64,000 nt of DNA from the NCBI GenBank assembly GCA_032622095.1, contig CP136067.1, positions 129,227,990-129,291,989 of the forward strand, in the 5' to 3' direction. Below, piece by piece: positions 57,026-64,000 of the stretch. The notes under the pieces were generated by a model. The model saw nothing but the letters and a program-made list of their open reading frames with translations, ran no database searches and was not told the origin of the DNA. Every line of letters starts with the position of its first letter. Position 1 is the first letter of the stretch. Made by a program: the position numbers and the translations under genes. This stretch comes from Siphonodentalium dalli. Its lineage: Eukaryota; Mollusca; Scaphopoda; Gadilida; Siphonodentaliidae.

Positions 57026-59118
57026 TACTAGCAGGGTTACCCGGCGTTGCCCAGGTTAATGTATGCTGTGGATATTTGTTGGGAATAGAGAATGCTCTTG
57101 CTCAAAGTGTTATACGTTTTCTCATATATTGTATATTCAAATAGCATCACAAAACATGATTATTACAGTCATGGAATATAAGTAGTGGCTCACCTTGTCA
57201 ATTGTCATTCTGTTTATCGCGATTAATCCGTTCCACCAATAATGAAGTATTTATTTATTTACAACTGCGTATACATTAGATGTTATAATATGATACATGA
57301 ACATCATAAACACATTAGTTTGATAAAATATGATAATTGGGTTTTACATATTGAGATGTATCAATCAATCTAGTGGGTTGGACTAAGATCTCAAGGACAC
57401 CTGGCTATCATATCTCCATGAAGGTACAAATGTTTCAAAGAAATGTACAGGTGCTCCTCTGTTCATGGTGCTATATATTGGCTAAATATTCTTAGTTTAA
57501 ACGAAATGTCGCTGCGCATATATATCAGCTACATATGCCAGGCACAGAGCGAGATTTGGAGTTGTTTATGTCAGTTGATGAGTCTGTTCTAAAAACCCTT
57601 GTCAGATGTCAGTATTGGTAGGATCCTGAAAAGTTTTATGCTACTAACTGCATTTTCTTGTATATCAGAAAAAACTTTATTTGACTGTACACTGTGACCA
57701 CTATTTTTGAACTGGCCTTCGATATCTCTTGACAAATTGTAACTTTTTGTGGAACTGTATTGAATGGACCAGATTAAATTTTGTTATTACATGTATATAT
57801 ATATATATATATATGCAATCCTCTGACGGTTCGAGGTCTCTCAGTTTGCACGAATATATGTATCTCTTCAATAGAATGATAAATATACGTTTAATGCTTC
57901 TTCTATTTATCTCTTTTTGCTAGCTCATTGTGTGAATGCCTTGATTGCCATTCCCATATAAATATGTTTCAACATATGACTGTTAAGAAGATATAATTAT
58001 TCGTATATATGTCGGGATTGTGAAATGTGAACGCCCATCTACTTAAAATGATAATGAGATGGCCTGGTGACTGTATATAACTTATATGTGGATCTCGGCG
58101 AATAGCAATCTTATCAATGATAGTGCATATCCGCTCGCCATCCGTGACGCAAACGACACCAAATGTGATTTAATTCATGGTATATCATTAGAGAAAAACG
58201 TGTATGAATTTGGTGGAATTTGGTTTATTAAATCAATTGTTGATGCAACGCTGACTCGAACAACGCCATATTGCGAAGGTGATTATGTATTCGTTTGGTT
58301 TCACCATATTTTTTAAATTTCCCCTCCCACCTACATGGTCATTTTAGAAAATTTAACCCGCACCATTATCTTCCTTGTAAAAAGTTACCCCTTTTAGAAC
58401 GCCTTGGTGCCATCTCGATTGTACCGCGTGAAGTTATATATAGAACGCACACAGACAGACAAAAAGACAGACAGACAGCACGATTTTATTTCTTGTATCA
58501 TTTGAGAAGAACGTGTCTGAATTTGATGGTAATTGGTACTAAAAATATTTTGTATCAGTTTTGGTGACCCTCCCGTCCCTATTTCGACTCAAGCTGCACA
58601 CACTAAGACTTATTAGAGATGCATATATATGAAATTGGTGAAAATTGGCGAGTATACAAATTCGTATCAAATTTAAGGTCCCCATATCTCTCACCCATAG
58701 TGCACCAATTTGGTGTATCTAAACCACACGATAAGATTCCTCGTATCACGGAGAAGAATATGTATCAATCTGGTGGAAATCGGCACTAAACATATATCTA
58801 TAATTTTTGTGTCCCTCTCATCTCTATACACCACTGACTCGAATGGCCCCACTTTTGACATCCTTAAACCACACGATTACACTCCTGATATCATGGAAAT
58901 GATTGTTTATAAGTTTGGTGATAATCGGCGACTAAACAATTTTTTTATCAAATTTGGTACCAAACCCTCCCCTCTCCATCTCTCACCCAAACAGCACCAC
59001 TATGGCGTCTTTAAATCACGATTAGATTCCTCATATCATGGATAAGAACGTTTATTATATGCTTCCCCATTAAATAGTGGGAAATTGCCGTGGCGTAGAG
59101 CGTTATATCCATCGCCTG

Positions 59119-59184
59119 GACCGACTCGATGGATAACACTGACCGACTCGATGGATAACACTGACCGACTCGATGGATAACACA
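59119..59184. repeat. 22-bp tandem repeat, 3 copies
   Basis: GACCGACTCGATGGATAACA repeats every 22 bp three times. Confidence 0.9.
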
Positions 59185-59521
59185 ATAGTATTACTTTTTC
59201 GGAGATTACTTCCAGTTTATAGCGGCGAATCACATTAAGTTTCAAAGCGTATCAATAACAGCCGGACTATTGTTTTAATTATTGATTTTCACGGTTCATA
59301 AACTGTTATTTAATTGTTATAATGTTAACTCATTAATTTTCTCGCATCATTTCAGAATAAAACAATGGGGACTATTTCTTATGGCGGCTATGCTCGATAT
59401 TTGTCATTCGGTGGTGAGCAAAACAAAATGCAAATGTCGAAGCTTTCTAAAAATTTGAAGTGAACTGCAGGACAAAATTAGCAGTTTTGGTGCGGTTTAT
59501 AGCGCATATAATAAAAAGAAA

Positions 59522-59679
59522 ACCTACGGGTTTTGGTTGAATACCCGGATTATCTCATTCGTGGGTGCAAGGAAGTACAGAATTTCCACTCGCGGCTTAA
59601 TGCAGCCGCTCGTGGAAATTCTGTACTTCCTTGCACCCACTCATGAGATAATTCGGGTATTCAACCAAAACTCGTAGGT
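59522..59679. repeat. 158-bp palindrome (foldback element)
   Basis: ACCTACGGGTTTTGGTTGAA, TACCCGGATTATCTCA and GTGGGTGCAAGGAAGTACAG are mirrored around CGGCTTAATGCAGCCG at about 59600. The arms are about 72 bp with a handful of mismatches. It lies inside the long degenerate element. Confidence 0.85.
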
Positions 59680-60431
59680 ATTCTCTATGTATCAATTTGG
59701 TGGAAATTGGCGCTAAAAAAATTGTGCATCAATTTTGGTGCCCCTGTCCATTTCAATGCAACCCTGACTCGAATGAGGCCACATTTGACAGATAAAAGCC
59801 ACACCATTAGACTCCTCATACCATGGGGATGATTTTGTATAAGTGTGGTGGCAATCGGCGACTTATTATCAAATTTAGTGCCCACCCCTCCCAATATCTC
59901 ATCCAAAAACAACAATTTGGCGTTGTTAAATCGCACAATTAGATTCCTTGTATCGTGAAGAAGTATATATCAATTTGGTGGAAATCGGCGCTAAAATTAG
60001 TTTTATCAATTTTGGTGCCCCTCTCCCCTTGCGTTCATCCCTGACTCAAACGACGCCACTTTTGACATATGTAAACCACACCGTTGGATTCTTCATATCA
60101 TGGGGATGATTATATGTAAGTTTCGTGGCAATCGGCGACAGAAAAACAATCTGCCCCCCCCCCCTTCCGGGCACCCCTGACGCGAACGGCGCGACTTTTG
60201 CCATATTTAAACCACGCCATTAGATTCCTCATATTATGGGGATGATTATATATAAGTTTGGTGGCAATCGGCGACCAATTTTTTTTCTGCCCCTCCCCCT
60301 TTCCTGCCCCTGACAACAACGGCGTCACTTTAGAAAATTCTAACCCCGACCATTATCTTTCTCGTAAAAAGCTACTCCTAGTAGACCCCTTTGGCATCAT
60401 CTAGATGGTCCCCTGTGAATTTCTATAGAAC

Positions 60432-60474
<43 letters not shown>

Positions 60475-60509
60475 TTCGCAAATATAGATATAGATATGCA
60501 GTCATTTGG

Positions 60510-61360
60510 ATGAAATCAGGAAACACTATATGATACTTTTGGAAGATCACCACGAGAAAGAAAAAGACTATGCATGTTCCTAAGGTGTGCCTTTAAGAAG
60601 GTGCCCTATTCTATATGAACCGAATCATTTATTGTTATGGGTGAACACATGTAATTATCCTACTTGTTAAGTTTATCGCCTATTATTATGTATATGAAAT
60701 GAACAATGATGAATGTGATATCGGAATTTTGTACATAGTGTATATACGTTTTGCTTGTTTCGCTGTTATGTGACTTATGCAACAAAATCACTAAATCTAA
60801 ATACAGAATAACGCACTATTAATGAAAACAAAGATGAACATTGCCAGATCAACCAAAAGAGCAGATAACAAAGCAAGTGGTGACCAAGAAATCACTGAAC
60901 ATGAATTTAATACTTATTTCTCAGAGGAACTTTCTAGTGATCTTATAGTCAGGTGGCTTAGCAAATTTAACGTTACCGGGCGGACAAAAGTACCAAATTT
61001 GGCATGGAGTTTCTTTTCGACCTATCTATTGATTTTATCCGTGGAACCCACTTGATCGGTTCCGATTTTCCAAGATGGCGGCCAAAATCCAAGATGGCCG
61101 CCAGAAAAAAAGGAAATGTCATATATTTGGCTGTAAAAATCGGAAATGAACAAATGAGGTGTCAATTCATGTGTTTCCGGGGTCACTGAAACAGATGCTG
61201 GTCATGGCATGTTGCTCCGGTCACCCATTTCCAAGATGGCGGCCAATATAACAGAAAATACACATGTTGTCACTGTTAAGTACATACTGGTAGTATTTAG
61301 GAATTATATCTACAATGTTTCAATACAATGTATCTCTACCAAACTGTTCACAATCGATGT
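60510..61360. other. Gene-free flank with AAGATGGCGGCC motifs
   Basis: CCAAGATGGCGGCCAAAAT and CCAAGATGGCCGCC near 61070-61105, and again CCAAGATGGCGGCCAATA near 61230, lie just downstream of the decayed minus-strand gene. They read GGCGGCCATCTTGG in its direction. Possibly its 3' untranslated region. No other gene seen. Confidence 0.4.
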
Positions 61361-61363
61361 ATC

Positions 61364-62152
61364 CTATTTGGATGGACATGTGCACCGACAAAGAGATGTG
61401 CAAGGCAGATTTGCCTTGCTGTATTTGCAGACTGTACAGGCCCTTTTGCAGCCACATTTCACGAATTCTCTGCACGCTTTAGACGCATCTGGAATGGTAG
61501 ACCAGACAGGTTCCCATGAGTTCCAAACTTTCACCCATGCATAGTCGGTTGGACAAGGATTAGTTTGTTGAGATAACATGAATGTTGTCCAGATGCCAGC
61601 CTGGTATACTGCCCTCCTAGTGTGCTGGAGTAGTGCATTCTGAGTAGGTGGTATCTTGTCAACAGCTTGCCTTTTCTGGCTGAACAGCTCCATCCGGACA
61701 CTGTTAACATTCATGGCGTTAATTGTTTTGTCATAAACTACGACAACTAGTCTCTCGATTCTTTGAAATGATTCAGAATGTAAGTCAAGATGCTCAAACG
61801 GATGTGCGGCAAGATAAACAAAGGCATCAGTAACTTCCTCATAAGCATTCCATGCCTGCCAGAACGATTTCTTCCCTTTCCCTCTAAACGCTGATGTAGT
61901 ATCACATCCTGACAAGGAGTGGAAAACGGACAGGGAACATGATTTCTGTTCACCAAGATGGGCACAAATGGCGTTGATGCTGTAATGAGTGTAGTACTTT
62001 CCAGTTCCAAATGCTACCCAGAGATCAAAATCAGCATTTATCTGAGATAGGTCATGAAACACACCGATAAGAACAACGACGACGTCTGTGTCCACAGTTC
62101 GCACCTGGGTGGATTTTGCTCCATTCTCCAAAGCATGCTTCGCGTGAACCAC
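61364..62152 (-). pseudogene. C-terminal open part of that protein
   Basis: It begins right after the TGA and stays open for over 260 codons. It contains the DTD-VVV segment, the GCDTTSAF-x-GKGKK signature, ERLVVVVYDKTINAMN and RRAVYQAGIWTTF. It ends with about ten cysteines in 30 residues, likely a zinc-binding tail. The stop is at 61364-61366. Confidence 0.7.
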
Positions 62153-62179
62153 AATCCTAGTGTCTGCTTCTTCCTGGTT

Positions 62180-63139
62180 TCAGCTGGACATTTCGATCTG
62201 CGTTCCAACACATGTAACATGCTCTCCAGCTGTGATATATACCGAATACTCAGGAGGGATGCTGCAATCCGCAACTTTTGACGACATGAATTCAAAGAGT
62301 TCCTTCTTGTTGATTGGATCACGGAGGAAGTCATTCCAGTTCCCCCGCAGCTTGGTGTCACCTGATACTTTCCTACGCACACCTTTGCCTCGTTTCTCCC
62401 TGGTTCCCTCCTTCAGGCTATCTGGCCGGTATTCGTCCCACACAACATCCACTCGCTTTGTGTCACGCAGCTGTCGTTCCAGGTGGGGTATAAGCACATT
62501 GTCAGTATATTCCTGGAATGTTGAGACATTTGTTACAGGCAATGCATGTACTGTCACCGCACCATCCAGAACTTTGCAGTCATATAATACAGGTGCCTCT
62601 GTCTGGTTTGGTTCCTCGATACATTGTAACAGATGACATTTGGTACCAGACAGATTAAGCTTTCCAAACAGGGATGGAGGATACGACTGAACTTCGTGTG
62701 CAAAGAATTCACTGATGTCACCATCTCTATTTTGTAAAGATATGTATAACTGGCCGAATAGTGCCACATTGTTCTCAAGCACCTTTACTTTCTTGCAACC
62801 CTTCGTTCTGACTTTGAGCTTTGTTGAGAACAGGGGTAGTGAATTCTTTGAGATCGTATCATGTATGGAGTGACTCCGATCCACGAGCACAGTATTCACA
62901 TATTCTTGATACTTCTTTGTGCCTGTGTCTTCCAGTGTACGGATTGTATTCACTACCGCCTCATTCGCGCAGTTACGACTATCAAGAGTTACCAACTCTG
63001 GGAAGTCATCCAGGAAGGGATTTCCCATCTGGCGTGTTGTGTTAGATAGGCTATCAACCTGTCGCTGGAAGGTTTTCTGTGCTGCAAGTCCCTGTTCATG
63101 GTGTTCGAAGTTAGCGGGGTTTTTCCGGATCATCGTCAT
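62180..63139 (-). pseudogene. Central open part of that protein
   Basis: This 319-codon frame holds HHEQGLAAQKTFQRQVDSLS, MGNPFLDDFPELVTLDSRN, LENNVALFGQLYISLQNRDG and PSLFGKLNLSGTK. Then come LDGAVTVHA (191-199), VVWDEYRPDSLKEGTREKRG (232-251) and ITAGEHVTCVGTQIEMSS before TGA. The first codons overlap the frame change near 63130 from the preceding part at 63139-63356. Confidence 0.7.
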
Positions 63140-64000
63140 GAAGATATCCGTTCTCGTACTGTCTCAGAAGTCTGGCAAGCTCGGGTCCAGCGGTCATCCA
63201 GCGTCTGAAGGCAACTGGATTATCAGTGAGTCCTACTGCACCACCGGATGCTTTCACCACTTTATTCTCCTGCTCATGCGCTTGGTCTATTTGGGATCGC
63301 AGAGTATCTGTGTGACGACTTTGCGATTGTCCAGTGATTCCGAGTTTCAAACTCATCTTTGATCTCTTGTGGCAGCGCCTTCATGTCTCTGATGTGTACA
63401 GGCAGCCACCGAGAATAGTTCACATGGTCTAACGCAAAGAACAATGGTACGAGTGCCTCTAATACAGTAACATACAAAGTTTCTCTCCCGATGGGCTCTA
63501 ACAAATATGAGAATCAGAATCTCATAGTGTGCGATCATGTGCCAGAACTTGAACGTGGGAGATTTCTTACACATTTGTTCCAGCCAGTTGGTGAAACTCT
63601 CATCAACATTAGATCTCTGTTTGAAGGCTTCATTCAGTAGCCTGTGAAGAACAAGAACAGTGACCTGGTGAGCATGCCGAGTCCTGGTAATGTGTGATAC
63701 TTTCAGGAATGAATCAGCTGTTCCAGATGAAGCAACTTCAGATTCAGTGGGAGCTGTTGTCCAACCTGACCCATCTTATAAATCGCCAACAGTGTTCCAT
63801 TGCGCCTTCTCAATGTGCAGTCCGCCCACCATAACTACATAGACTTTCTCGCCATAGCTATCTGGCCATTTCCATTGTACGTACTTGGCGAGCGTGAACA
63901 GAGGCTGGTCAAACGTAATCACTGGGATTTGTTCTGGGTTGAGATACTCTGTTGCCTGCCGATCTACATCCATGTACATCATGTACATCCATGTACATCA

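Larger units (their letters stand above)
57030..60500 (+). mobile_element. Long degenerate repeat element with (CAGA)n tail
   Basis: The left edge has ACTAGCAGGGTTACCCGGCG TTGCCC, and the right edge has (ACAG)n followed by TTCGCAAATATAGATATAGA. This start/end pair is common among invertebrate repeats. The interior from 58150 repeats a block of about 170 bp: ATTAGATTCCTCATATCATG, then GTTTGGTGGAAATCGGCGAC, TTTGGTGCCCCT and GACTCGAACGGCGCCACTTT. An earlier ACAGACAGAC tail at 58450-58480 suggests two elements or a tandem. No protein-coding frame remains. The class is uncertain, perhaps a non-LTR element. Confidence 0.5.
61364..64000 (-). pseudogene. Decayed multicopy invertebrate protein, PIN/FEN-like core
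   Basis: The coding sense is minus and the start lies beyond the window. In order from the right edge: NPEQIPVITFDQPLFTLAKY and VVMVGGLHIE (ending at an in-frame stop near 63776); then SGTADSFLKVSHITRTRHAH, NWLEQMCKKSPTFKFW, FALDHVNYSRWLPVHIRDMK, DQAHEQENKVVKASGGAVGL and PVAFRRWMTAGPELARLL; then a long open part (62180-63139) with LDGAVTVHA and VVWDEYRPDSLKE; an in-frame TGA at 62182-62180; EEADTRIVVHAKHA; VDTDVVVVLIGVF; FHSLSGCDTTSAFRGKGKKS; PPTQNALLQHTRRAVYQAGI; and a Cys-rich end (CGCKRACTVCKYSK). I recall closely similar proteins as multicopy and unannotated in marine invertebrates. The function is unknown. The spaced acidic residues (LDG, WDEY, EEAD, DTD) resemble PIN/FEN nucleases. At least three frameshifts and two stops show that it is inactive. 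Confidence 0.7.

Overview
The window looks like intergenic and intronic DNA of a repeat-rich, AT-biased marine invertebrate nuclear genome. Spliceosomal intron signals, CR1/L2-like LINEs, and hAT-, Harbinger-, mariner- and piggyBac-type short elements all point to an animal. No sequence here fixes the phylum. Bacterial gene organisation is absent.

Host genes are sparse. The best candidate is a minus-strand gene spread over about 30 kb. It has a TATA/CCAAT/E-box promoter and a short first coding exon near 30.9-31.05 kb, a 200-bp exon at 28425-28624, a 45-bp exon at 14385-14429 and an exon at 563-925. Splice sites are good at three of the four exons and the reading phases agree, giving a predicted protein of about 212 residues that I do not recognise. 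Its introns are filled with mobile elements and satellites. A possible plus-strand exon lies at 26436-26619 inside one of those introns.

The right end (61364-64000, minus) carries a decayed copy of a large protein that I recall as multicopy in marine invertebrates. It shows an acidic-residue layout like PIN/FEN nucleases and a cysteine-rich tail.

From left to right: a 45-bp array (952-1357); two LINE 3' fragments (1467-1628 and 2847-3326); a hAT-type MITE with an exact 8-bp target duplication (3668-4217); a 34-bp satellite (4405-7094); and a series of TTAA-flanked elements (from 7191). Then come degenerate 140-bp and 65-bp tandem repeats (10-12.7 kb), foldback elements (9.8, 11.5, 14.0 kb), a 21-bp satellite (15639-17614), and a dense mixture of MITEs (18-37 kb). 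A LINE at 38.6-43.1 kb is split by a 2.8-kb insertion with a target duplication. A nearly intact CR1-like LINE (47618-50280) abuts one arm of an 859-bp inverted duplication (50280-51138 and 53047-53905). Further arrays and a long degenerate repeat element (57-60.5 kb) follow.

The recurring theme is TTAA. At least ten dispersed repeats have TTAA at one or both ends, as expected of piggyBac-type transposition. A subset carries two hairpins in inverted orientation, a structure repeated six times in 64 kb.
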